The notes under the pieces were generated by a model. It was not told where the DNA came from. It saw only the letters and a list, made by a program, of their open reading frames with translations, and ran no database searches. A stretch of 64,000 nt of DNA from Hoeflea ulvae (lineage in GTDB: Bacteria > Pseudomonadota > Alphaproteobacteria > Rhizobiales > Rhizobiaceae): positions 4,719,501 to 4,783,500 of the forward strand of contig NZ_JAOVZQ010000001.1 of assembly GCF_026619435.1 (NCBI RefSeq), written 5' to 3'. Both the position numbers and the translations under genes were made by a program. Positions 8,478-15,919 of the stretch are shown here, in pieces; the first letter of the stretch is position 1; each line of letters opens with the position of its first letter.

Positions 8478-8969
8478 ATGAAAATACTGGATACCGCCTT
8501 TCGCTATCTGGCCCTGTTAGGCGCGGTCTCCTTTGCAGCCGCAGCCTGCATCACCGTGGTCGATGTCGTCATGCGCAAATTCAGCGGCGGCATTTTGGGC
8601 ACCGTCGACTATGTGCAGCTCTTCATCGTCTCCGGCGCCTTTCTGGCCATGCCCTATGCCTTCAGGGTCAATGCGCATGTCTCGCTGGATCTGGTCTCCA
8701 ACTTTCTTCCGCCCTTCGCGCAGTGGCTGCTCGGCCTGGCCACCAGCCTGCTGACGCTCGGCTTCTGCTGTCTGCTTGGCTACTATTCCACCCAATCCGC
8801 GCTGTCGATGCTGTCGAGCTCGGACATCTCGATGAACATCGGCATTCCGATGTGGATCTACTGGGCGCCCTTTGCGCTGGGTCTGGTCGGGTCGTCGGTC
8901 GCCATGGCCTTCAATGTCGCTGACCAGCTCCGTGCCGGCTGGAACGAACCCGGAAAGTCCGCCACATGA
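8478..8969 (+). CDS. TRAP transporter small permease (DctQ family)
   Basis: 163 residues with four hydrophobic segments (about 10-32, 50-66, 84-108 and 124-148), the DctQ layout. The protein forms the small membrane subunit that pairs with DctM for sodium-driven uptake of the ligand bound by the periplasmic protein. Its end overlaps the DctM start by four bases (ATGA), which indicates translational coupling. The ATG at 8478 lacks a clear ribosome site and lies in a possible hairpin. The start is supported by the typical N-terminus reading into VDVVMRKF. Confidence 0.92.
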   Translation: MKILDTAFRYLALLGAVSFAAAACITVVDVVMRKFSGGILGTVDYVQLFIVSGAFLAMPYAFRVNAHVSLDLVSNFLPPFAQWLLGLATSLLTLGFCCLLGYYSTQSALSMLSSSDISMNIGIPMWIYWAPFALGLVGSSVAMAFNVADQLRAGWNEPGKSAT

Positions 8970-10267
8970 CGCCGCCGCTTCTCGGAATTCTCGGCTTCTT
9001 CGTCGCCATGGCCCTGACCCTGGTCGGCGTGCCCGTCGCCATTGCCATGGCGGTGACCGGTGTTGCCGGCTTTGCCATTCTCAACGGCACCGGCGGCGCC
9101 ATCTATGTTCTGGGCTCGGCGCCCTTCGAGGCGGTTTTTCCCTACAGCCTGTCGGTGATTCCACTGTTCGTCGCGATGGGCGTGTTTTCCGCCCATGCCG
9201 GCCTGTCGACCAGCCTGTTCAGCGCGATGAACATGGTGTTCAAGCGTTTCCGCGGCGGTCTCGCCATGGCCACGGTCGGCGCCTGCGCAATCTTCGGCGC
9301 GATCTGCGGCTCCTCGCTGGCGACAGCCGCCACCATGGGCCGCATCGCTGTGCCCGAGATGATCCGCGAGGGTTATTCGCCAAGCCTGGCCGGCGCCTCG
9401 GTGGCCGCCGCCGGTACGCTGGGCGTGCTCATCCCTCCCTCGGTGCTGATGGTGATCTACGCCCTGCTGACCGAAAATTCGATCGGCCAGCTCTTTGCCG
9501 CAGCGCTTCTGCCCGGCCTGCTGGCGACCGGCCTCTACATCACCGCCGTGGCGGTAACGGTGCGGATCAGTCCCAACGCGATCAAGCCGGTGGATCACCA
9601 CGGCGATGACCGGCCCGAGACCGGCTTCGACAAATCCGTCATCGCCGCGATTTCGCTGTTCGTCGTTGTTCTGGGCGGGCTTTATTCCGGACTGTTCTCG
9701 GCCAATGAGGCCGCGGCCGTCGGCGCTTTCGGCGCAGTGGTGCTGGCAATCCTGATGAAGACCAGCTTCGCTTCCATGGTCGACGCGGCGCTGGAAACAG
9801 CCCGGACCAGCGCGATGATCTTCATGATCCTGGTCGGCGCGGCCCTGTTCAATTTCTTCATAGAGGGCACCGGTCTGGCGGGGATTCTGGGCAACTGGAT
9901 CAGCGAGTCGGGGCTGCCGCCGACGGTGATCATGATCATGATCCTGTGTTTCTACCTGCTGCTCGGCTGCTTCATGGATTCGCTGTCGATGATCCTGCTG
10001 ACCATCCCGATCGTCTATCCGATCGTCATCAATCTCGGCTTCGATCCAATCTGGTTTGGCATCATTGTCGTCTCGGTCGCTGAAATCGGACTGATCACGC
10101 CGCCGATCGGCATGAATCTCTTCGTGGTGCAGAATGTAGCGCCGCAGGTGAGCCAGTCGGATATCATCAGGGGCATCCTGCCCTTCGTGATTGCCGATGT
10201 CGTGCGGCTGTTCCTGTTCGTGGCGTTTCCGGCCATCATCCTGTTCCTGCCGACCCTGATGCGATGA
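8966..10267 (+). CDS. TRAP transporter large permease (DctM family)
   Basis: The 433-residue polytopic protein has about twelve hydrophobic segments and the DctM hallmarks: a GSSLATAATMGRIAVPEM loop (about 112-130) followed by AGTLGVLIPPSVLMVIYA, and the second-half TPPIGMNLFVVQN segment (about 375-387). DctM proteins form the ion-coupled translocation path. The gene overlaps the small permease by four bases and is followed 22 bases later by a DUF3237 gene. This completes a PQM-type TRAP operon facing the hydroxyacid catabolic operon. Confidence 0.95.
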   Translation: MTPPLLGILGFFVAMALTLVGVPVAIAMAVTGVAGFAILNGTGGAIYVLGSAPFEAVFPYSLSVIPLFVAMGVFSAHAGLSTSLFSAMNMVFKRFRGGLAMATVGACAIFGAICGSSLATAATMGRIAVPEMIREGYSPSLAGASVAAAGTLGVLIPPSVLMVIYALLTENSIGQLFAAALLPGLLATGLYITAVAVTVRISPNAIKPVDHHGDDRPETGFDKSVIAAISLFVVVLGGLYSGLFSANEAAAVGAFGAVVLAILMKTSFASMVDAALETARTSAMIFMILVGAALFNFFIEGTGLAGILGNWISESGLPPTVIMIMILCFYLLLGCFMDSLSMILLTIPIVYPIVINLGFDPIWFGIIVVSVAEIGLITPPIGMNLFVVQNVAPQVSQSDIIRGILPFVIADVVRLFLFVAFPAIILFLPTLMR

Positions 10268-10289
10268 CCCCAACGGATCAGGCAAGGCC

Positions 10290-10757
10290 ATGACCATCTC
10301 CACCCCTCCCCAGCTTGACCCGGTCTGCACATTGACCGTGGAACTCGGGCCGATCCGCGAGATGGGACAGGGGCGCGGCGGGGCCCGTCGCATCGTGCCG
10401 ATCATCGGCGGCAGTGTGGAAGGGCCGTTGTTGAACGGCCGCATCCTCGACATCGGCGCGGATTGGCAGACGGTGTTTGCTGACGGACTGGCCGAGCTCG
10501 ACACGCGCTACTCGATGCAGACCCATGACGGCGCCGTGATCGAGATCTGCAATTACGGCTTCCGCCATGGCCCGGCGGAGGTGATGCAGGCTGTGGCGCG
10601 CGGCGACACCGTCGATCCCCGATCCTACTACATGCGCACCCATGCACGACTTGAAACCGGCGATGCACGCTATGGCTGGGTCAACCGCACGCTCTTCATC
10701 GGCAGCGGCAGCCGCCTGGCAAGCGCAGTCGTCATCTCGCTGTTTGCAATCCGTTAG
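10290..10757 (+). CDS. DUF3237 (UPF0311) family protein
   Basis: The 155-residue protein matches the DUF3237 beta-barrel family: it contains the family-like stretch PIIGGSVEGP...GADWQ (about 36-58) and THDGAVIEICNYG in the middle. No signal peptide is visible, so it is likely cytosolic. The biochemical role of the family is unknown to me, although members often sit in aromatic or organic-acid catabolic clusters. It starts 22 bases after the TRAP permease on the same strand, so it is probably the last gene of that operon and may assist metabolism of the imported acid. Confidence 0.85.
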   Translation: MTISTPPQLDPVCTLTVELGPIREMGQGRGGARRIVPIIGGSVEGPLLNGRILDIGADWQTVFADGLAELDTRYSMQTHDGAVIEICNYGFRHGPAEVMQAVARGDTVDPRSYYMRTHARLETGDARYGWVNRTLFIGSGSRLASAVVISLFAIR

Positions 10758-10820
10758 CCGGGCACAAAGGGTGCCCGGCACAACCAGCCTCTTGCATTTG
10801 CCAATATTCCATCTATATAC

Positions 10821-10834
10821 CATCCATATGGATG
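10821..10834. promoter_or_regulatory. 14-base perfect palindrome, candidate RHH operator
   Basis: CATCCATATGGATG is fully self-complementary and ends 21 bases before the start of the ribbon-helix-helix gene. It is preceded by the related bases CCATCTATATAC. RHH repressors commonly bind such short palindromes at their own promoter, so autoregulation is probable. Confidence 0.5.
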
Positions 10835-10855
10835 ATAAATCGAGGAGTCGCGGAA

Positions 10856-11272
10856 ATGAGCAATGTCAAGCAATTGCGGGAAAAGACGCCCGAGACAGAG
10901 AAGATCACCATCAATTTAGGCTATGTCGATCTCGGCCGGATCGATCTTCTGGTCAATGAAGGGTTCTATTCCAACCGGTCAGATTTCATCCGGACGGCGA
11001 TCCGCAACCAGCTCGACAGCCACCAGGACGCGGTCACAAGATCAATCGAACGGCACACGATGGAACTGGGCCTGCGCGACTACAGCCGCGCTGATCTCGA
11101 ATCCCTGCGCGCCGCCGGCGAAGTGCTGCATGTCAAGGTGGTGGGTCTGGCGCGCATTGCAGACGACGTCACGCCCGAGCTCGCGCTTGCAACCATTGGA
11201 ACGATAACTGTGCTGGGTGCGTTGCAGGCAAGCAGAGACGTCAAAACCGCACTGGCCGACCGCATCAGGTAG
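10856..11272 (+). CDS. ribbon-helix-helix (CopG/Arc-type) transcriptional regulator
   Basis: 138 residues. An N-terminal ribbon-helix-helix (about 14-50) reads EKITINLGYVDLGRID followed by the helix SNRSDFIRTAIRNQL. The C-terminal region (about 75-138) is a small alpha/beta domain. No histidine/cysteine set of a NikR metal site is evident. ATG 10856 was chosen because GAGGAG lies just upstream; an ATG at 10832 falls inside the palindrome. The next gene, an esterase of the PHA depolymerase type, follows by 36 bases, and this pairing is one I associate with rhizobia. It probably represses itself and that esterase. Confidence 0.87.
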   Translation: MSNVKQLREKTPETEKITINLGYVDLGRIDLLVNEGFYSNRSDFIRTAIRNQLDSHQDAVTRSIERHTMELGLRDYSRADLESLRAAGEVLHVKVVGLARIADDVTPELALATIGTITVLGALQASRDVKTALADRIR

Positions 11273-11299
11273 GCATTCAGACACCTCTCAAGGAACAAA

Positions 11300-12412
11300 A
11301 TGATGACATTCTTCAATGCCGACGCGCTGCGTCAGGCAATGGCTTCCGCACGCCATGGCCATTTCGACCCTGACCGCCTGGTGCAGGAAACCCTGTCCCG
11401 TCACGGCCTGTTGCCGGAGACCGCCAAGGGGCGCACGCGCACCAAACCCACCGCGGCGTCCGGCCCCGGCCCTGTGTCGGCACCTTCACTCCGCTCCGGC
11501 CGTTCCGGCGTCTTTTCAGCCAGAACCGATGCACCCCTGCAGGACATTCCGGCCGGCGCCAGCTTCGCCCTGCATGGCTTCAGCTGTGATGCCGGCAGCC
11601 GCGACTTCCGGCTCTATATTCCAACGACTGCGGGCAATGGCGCGACGGCATTGATCGTCATGCTGCATGGCTGCAATCAGACACCGGAGGACTTTGCCGC
11701 CGGAACGGCCATGAACGAACTGGCCGAGACCCATGGCTTCATCGTCGCCTATCCCGGCCAGTCGCGCGGCGCCAACGGGCAGAGTTGCTGGAACTGGTTC
11801 AGCCGCGGCGATCAGAACCGTGACCGCGGCGAGCCGGCAATCATCGCCGGACTGACCCGACAGATCTGTGAAGCCCACGCCATTCCGCCGCAGCGCACCT
11901 TCATTGCCGGCCTTTCCGCCGGCGGCGCCATGGCGGTGATCATGGGCGAGACCTACCCGGAGCTTTATGCCGGTATCGGCGTCCATTCCGGCCTCCCCTA
12001 TGGCGCCGCGCGCGATGTCGCCTCGGCCTTTTCCGCCATGGGCGGCAAGCCGATGCAGGCAATTGCGCGCGCGCCATCGGCACCAACACCGCGCACCATC
12101 ATCTTTCACGGTGCGTCCGATTCCGTGGTCCATCCCGTCAATGGAGATCTGATTGCCCGCGGCGCCGAACCCTCCGGTTCGGGCGCGCAATACCAGACCT
12201 GGGAAAATGGCCCGTCGACCCGCCGGCAGGTCGAACGACGTGTCATCCCCGGCGCTGACGGCCAGGCACATGTCGAGCACTGGGTCATCGAAGGCCTTGG
12301 ACATGCCTGGTCCGGCGGCCGACCCGCCGGGTCCTACACCGATTCCGGCGGGCCCGATGCCAGCGCCGCCCTTGTCCGTTTTTTCCTCAATCCCGACAAT
12401 AAGAGCCTGTGA
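11300..12412 (+). CDS. PHA depolymerase/PHB-esterase family alpha/beta hydrolase
   Basis: The 370-residue protein has the PHB depolymerase-type alpha/beta hydrolase core: oxyanion motif LHGCNQ (122-127), lipase box GLSAG with Ser206, acid Asp274 in GASDSVVHP, and His335 in GLGHAWSGG. The N-terminal 80 residues are basic and low-complexity (GRTRTKPTAASGPGP). I see no signal peptide, unlike secreted PHB depolymerases, so a cytosolic or granule-associated ester substrate is possible. A GGAAC ribosome-like sequence precedes the ATG. The stop lies one base before the next ATG, so it is likely co-translated with the C45 hydrolase. Confidence 0.9.
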   Translation: MMTFFNADALRQAMASARHGHFDPDRLVQETLSRHGLLPETAKGRTRTKPTAASGPGPVSAPSLRSGRSGVFSARTDAPLQDIPAGASFALHGFSCDAGSRDFRLYIPTTAGNGATALIVMLHGCNQTPEDFAAGTAMNELAETHGFIVAYPGQSRGANGQSCWNWFSRGDQNRDRGEPAIIAGLTRQICEAHAIPPQRTFIAGLSAGGAMAVIMGETYPELYAGIGVHSGLPYGAARDVASAFSAMGGKPMQAIARAPSAPTPRTIIFHGASDSVVHPVNGDLIARGAEPSGSGAQYQTWENGPSTRRQVERRVIPGADGQAHVEHWVIEGLGHAWSGGRPAGSYTDSGGPDASAALVRFFLNPDNKSL

Positions 12413-12413
12413 C

Positions 12414-13520
12414 ATGACCCAAGCCTCCTTGACATTTGACGCCGTAAGCGAGAGCCGGCCCGGCCCCAAATGGGCGACCCGCTGGGCCCGGTCCTGGCCC
12501 GCCTACGAGGCATGGTTCACCGCCGGTGGCGGCGACAACGGCCCCTCACGGGCCGATTGCGAAGCAGCGCTCGCCCGCCACATGCCCGAGCTCCTGCCGG
12601 TCTATCACCGGCTCGTAGGTCTCGCAGGCGGATCCGACCGCGCGGCCCGTTTCCTGTCGACCTGGTGTCCGCCGAACTATCTCGGCGGCTGTTCGCTCGC
12701 GGCCCTGGCCAGCCATGACGCGGTGCGGCTGGTGCGCAATTACGACCTGTCACCGAACCTCAATGAAGGCCTGCTGCTTCACTCCGAATGGACCGGGCGC
12801 AAGGTCATGGGCATGGTGGAATTCCTCTGGGGCCTTTCCGACGGCATCAACGAAGCCGGGCTGAGCATCGCGCTCGCCTATGGCGGCCGCCAGATCACCG
12901 GTCCCGGCTTCGGCATCACCACGATCCTGCGTTATGTTCTGGAAACATGTGACACGGTCGATGAGGCCCTGCTTGTCCTGCAGCGGGTGCCTTCGCACAT
13001 GCCCTATAATGTGATCGTGGCAGACGCCAACGGCGCCACTGCAAGCGTCGAGATACAGGCTGGCGGCGGCGCCACGCTTGCCGCCGATATCGTCGCCACC
13101 AATCATCAGCATGACGGATCGCAGCCTGACCGGGCCGCCTTCACCCGGACCTTCGAGCGCGCGGCCCATCTTCGCGACATCGCCAGCTTGCGTGGCGACC
13201 CCAGGCAGCTCGCGGCGCATTTTCTCAAGGCGCCATTGCACCAGGACCGCCATGGCGAAGGTTTCGGAACGCTGTTTACCGCCGAATATGACCCGCTCAG
13301 CCACGCCCTGACGCTGCACTGGCCGGACCGAAAATGGAAGCAGAGCCTACATGATTTTGCCGAGGGGCAGACCCTCATCGCCTATCAGGACCGGCAACCG
13401 GTTGCCCCCTACAGAAACGCCGCGCAGGATATCGACTGGGTTGCGATCGGCATGCTCTACGCCTCGGGCAACCCGCCCGACTGGCGTGATTTTGTCGCGC
13501 AGGAGGTCCAAGCCGCCTGA
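12414..13520 (+). CDS. C45-type Ntn (N-terminal nucleophile) amide hydrolase/acyltransferase, copy A
   Basis: 368 residues. It resembles C45-family autoproteolytic hydrolases and linear-amide C-N hydrolases: a candidate nucleophile Cys93 in LGGCSLA is followed by the RNYD motif at 108-111, and downstream come DGINEAGLSIAL and ATNHQ segments. In this fold the chain is cleaved before the cysteine, which becomes the catalytic amine/thiol. The substrate is unknown; relatives act on penicillins, acylated amino acids and bile-acid amides. A homologue (copy B) lies on the opposite strand at 14927-15898 on the far side of the aminotransferase. The ATG is one base after the esterase stop; an upstream extension to 12153 overlaps that gene and is rejected. 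Confidence 0.87.
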   Translation: MTQASLTFDAVSESRPGPKWATRWARSWPAYEAWFTAGGGDNGPSRADCEAALARHMPELLPVYHRLVGLAGGSDRAARFLSTWCPPNYLGGCSLAALASHDAVRLVRNYDLSPNLNEGLLLHSEWTGRKVMGMVEFLWGLSDGINEAGLSIALAYGGRQITGPGFGITTILRYVLETCDTVDEALLVLQRVPSHMPYNVIVADANGATASVEIQAGGGATLAADIVATNHQHDGSQPDRAAFTRTFERAAHLRDIASLRGDPRQLAAHFLKAPLHQDRHGEGFGTLFTAEYDPLSHALTLHWPDRKWKQSLHDFAEGQTLIAYQDRQPVAPYRNAAQDIDWVAIGMLYASGNPPDWRDFVAQEVQAA

Positions 13521-13543
13521 GCCGGGCTGCAGATCGCCTGATA

Positions 13544-13567
13544 CCCTGGCCGGCTTCGCGGTCAGGG
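13544..13567 (+). terminator. candidate terminator hairpin downstream of C45 hydrolase A
   Basis: CCCTGGCCG (13544-13552) pairs with CGGTCAGGG (13559-13567) with one G-U pair and a six-base GCTTCG loop, 24 bases after the stop. No strong T-run follows, so efficiency is uncertain. Confidence 0.45.
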
Positions 13568-13577
13568 CGAAACGTTG

Positions 13578-13601
13578 GCCACCGGTTCAGACACCGGTGG
13601 C
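13578..13601 (-). terminator. candidate terminator hairpin at the aminotransferase 3' end
   Basis: A perfect 9-base stem (GCCACCGGT with ACCGGTGGC) around a six-base loop contains the aminotransferase stop codon. Together with the preceding hairpin it separates the two convergent genes. Confidence 0.45.
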
Positions 13602-14912
13602 GGCATGAATGCCGATTGCCAGCTTGTCGATCAGCTCCCCGACCTGGTCGGGGGTAATGATATAGGGTGGCGCCAGCAGAACGTGATCGCCGCTGCGGCC
13701 GTCGATCGTGCCCGACATCGGATAGCAGATCAGGCCGGCATCAAACGTCGCGGTCTTGATTTTCGGCGCAATCCGATCACCCGGCGCGAAAGGCTGCTTG
13801 GTCTCGCGGTCCTGCACGAGTTCCACGCCAACGAAGAGGCCGCGGCCGCGGATGTCGCCGATATGGGGGTGCTCGCCAAAACGCTCCTGCAGCCCGGCCC
13901 TGAGCAGCAGACCCATGTCCTCGACCTTCGGCAACAGGCCGCGCTCCTCGATTGCCCCCACCACGGCCAGTCCCGCGGCACAGGCGGTCGGATGCCCCAT
14001 ATAGGTATGGCCGTGCTGAAAGAAGCCGCTGCCGGCCTCGATAGCCCGGTAGATTTCACCCGAACACAGCATCGCGCCCAGCGGCTGGTAGCCGCCGCCA
14101 AGTCCCTTGGCGATGGCAATAATGTCCGGCCGGACGTCGTCCTGCTCTGATGCAAACAGCGTTCCGGTACGTCCCATGCCGCACATCACTTCATCCAAAA
14201 TCAGCAGCACGCCATAGCGGTCACAAATCTCGCGGATCCGCTTGAAATAACCCGGAGCCGGCGGCACCGCACCCGATGTGGCGCCAACCACCGGCTCGGC
14301 GATGAAGGCCATCACTGTCTCCGGCCCGACCCGAAGGATTTCAGCCTCCAGCGCATTGGCGGCGCGCAAGCCATAGGCTTCCGGCGTTTCATCGGCCTGC
14401 CGCAAACGGTAGTCGTAACAGGGATCGATATGGCTCACATCCAAGAGCAGCGGACCGAACTGGGCGCGCCGCCACTCATTACCGCCGGCCGACAGGGCGC
14501 CGATGGTGTTGCCATGATAGCTTTGCTTGCGCGCGATCAGTCTGGAGCGTTTCGGTTCGCCCTTCTCGACGAAATATTGCCGGGCGAGCTTGATCGCCGC
14601 TTCGGTCGCTTCAGACCCGCCGGAGACGAAATAGACCCGGTCAATGCCTTCCGGCGCTCTGGAAATCAGCAGATCCGCCAGGGCCTCGGCCGGCTCGGAG
14701 GTGAAGAAGCCGGTATGGGCGAAGGCAATGGCGTCGAGCTGGGCTTTCACCGCGGCAATGACGTCCGTGTCACCATGGCCGAGACACGACACGGCAGCAC
14801 CGCCCGATCCGTCGAGATATTGCTTGCCGCTCTGGTCAAACAGATAGCAGCCCTTCCCCGAAGCCACGACCGGCGGATGAATTTTCGTGTGGCGGGCAAA
14901 GACATGGCTCAT
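13587..14912 (-). CDS. class III PLP-dependent aminotransferase (omega-aminotransferase type)
   Basis: The 441-residue protein is a fold-type I class III aminotransferase: SGGSEATEAAIKLAR (98-111) for phosphate binding, SYHGNTIGALS near 131-141, Asp240 in LILDEV contacting the pyridine nitrogen, and Schiff-base Lys269 in IAKGLGGGYQPLGA. The class moves amino groups from omega-amines, polyamines or beta-amino acids to pyruvate or 2-oxoglutarate. ATG 14912 is preferred over one at 14930 since GAGGAG sits upstream with acceptable spacing. It directly follows C45 hydrolase B and belongs to the minus-strand run that also holds an ATP-grasp ligase and a diamino-acid decarboxylase, so an amine substrate made or released by those enzymes is likely. 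Confidence 0.92.
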   Translation of the reverse strand: MSHVFARHTKIHPPVVASGKGCYLFDQSGKQYLDGSGGAAVSCLGHGDTDVIAAVKAQLDAIAFAHTGFFTSEPAEALADLLISRAPEGIDRVYFVSGGSEATEAAIKLARQYFVEKGEPKRSRLIARKQSYHGNTIGALSAGGNEWRRAQFGPLLLDVSHIDPCYDYRLRQADETPEAYGLRAANALEAEILRVGPETVMAFIAEPVVGATSGAVPPAPGYFKRIREICDRYGVLLILDEVMCGMGRTGTLFASEQDDVRPDIIAIAKGLGGGYQPLGAMLCSGEIYRAIEAGSGFFQHGHTYMGHPTACAAGLAVVGAIEERGLLPKVEDMGLLLRAGLQERFGEHPHIGDIRGRGLFVGVELVQDRETKQPFAPGDRIAPKIKTATFDAGLICYPMSGTIDGRSGDHVLLAPPYIITPDQVGELIDKLAIGIHAATGV

Positions 14913-14926
14913 GACGCGTAGGCTCC

Positions 14927-15898
14927 TCATACAGGAATATGGATCATCCGCTGATCCTCAACGAAATTATGGATATCGAATGGCCAGGTTCCCAAGGGCC
15001 AGCGAAGCTCCATTTGCCCCAGCCGGGGGCGGTAAATGGCTGTATAAAGCGTGCCAAACCCGTCGGCGAAGGCGGAGGAATAGAGCGGCGGCTTGAGAAA
15101 GGCCGAAATGAATTTTTCCTCGGTATCCCGGTGCATGGTCATGCGCTGCAGCAGATAGCGCTCCCGCTCGACGGTTGCTGTGAAACGGGCATGGGCCGCC
15201 CATTCGACCTTTTCCTGGTGATTGGTTGCAACCGCCGATTTGGTAATCAGCGTCGGCCGGTCGGGTGCCATATAGGCGGTGATGTAGTTCCGCTCCGCAT
15301 CCAGCACCGTGACATTGTAGCTCATATGGCTGGGAACGCGGGACAGCACCGCCACCGCCTGTTCGGTGGTTTCGCAGGTCTGCAACACATAGCGCAGGAT
15401 CAGCGGTACGCCGAAGCCGTCACCAACCACATGACGGCCGCCGAATGTCAGCGAAATCGCCAGTCCGGCATCGTTCATGCCGTCGACCAGCCCCCACAGA
15501 CCGTCAGACGTACCCAGCACCGTGCGGCCCTGCCAGCCGGTGCGCATGATCAGCCGGTCGAAGGCCAGCGGGCTGTAGTCGTAATTGCGCACCAAGACCG
15601 GTTCCGCACCGGTCCAGACCGCCTGCGAACAGACCGACAGATAGGGCGGCGGATTGTAGAGGCTTAGAAAGCGGGCCGCCTCGTCGCCACCGCCGGCGAG
15701 CTCGCAGAGCTGCTCATAGAGCCCCAGCAGTTCCGGCATGTGCAGTTTCAGTGCCTGGAGACATTGCCAATAGGTCGGCCGCGCCTCTACGCTCTCGCTG
15801 CTCCACCAGACCCGGTAGTCCGGCCAGTATTCGGCAAATAGCCCGGCCCATTTCGGGCCGGGATCTGTCTCGTCGATTGAACGCCAAAGATGTTGCAT
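14927..15898 (-). CDS. C45-type Ntn amide hydrolase/acyltransferase, copy B
   Basis: This 323-residue paralogue of the protein at 12414 shares the same landmarks: Cys90 in LSVCSQA, RNYDYSP at 104-110, DGMNDAGLAISL, LRYVLQTC, RVPSHMSYNV and ATNHQ. The two copies start with alignable N-termini (PGPKWA) and differ throughout, so the duplication is old or each was acquired separately. Cys90 is the candidate nucleophile exposed by self-cleavage. The gene lies between the ATP-grasp gene (21 bases) and the aminotransferase (14 bases) on the same strand, so it should act in the same pathway, probably hydrolysing or transferring an amide-linked acyl group. Confidence 0.87.
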   Translation of the reverse strand: MQHLWRSIDETDPGPKWAGLFAEYWPDYRVWWSSESVEARPTYWQCLQALKLHMPELLGLYEQLCELAGGGDEAARFLSLYNPPPYLSVCSQAVWTGAEPVLVRNYDYSPLAFDRLIMRTGWQGRTVLGTSDGLWGLVDGMNDAGLAISLTFGGRHVVGDGFGVPLILRYVLQTCETTEQAVAVLSRVPSHMSYNVTVLDAERNYITAYMAPDRPTLITKSAVATNHQEKVEWAAHARFTATVERERYLLQRMTMHRDTEEKFISAFLKPPLYSSAFADGFGTLYTAIYRPRLGQMELRWPLGTWPFDIHNFVEDQRMIHIPV

Positions 15899-15919
15899 TT
15901 GACGTCAATACTCCGGAAT

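Noticed and set aside
10856..11272. The RHH regulator as NikR
   Set aside because: The histidine/cysteine nickel site is not visible and no nickel transport gene is adjacent.
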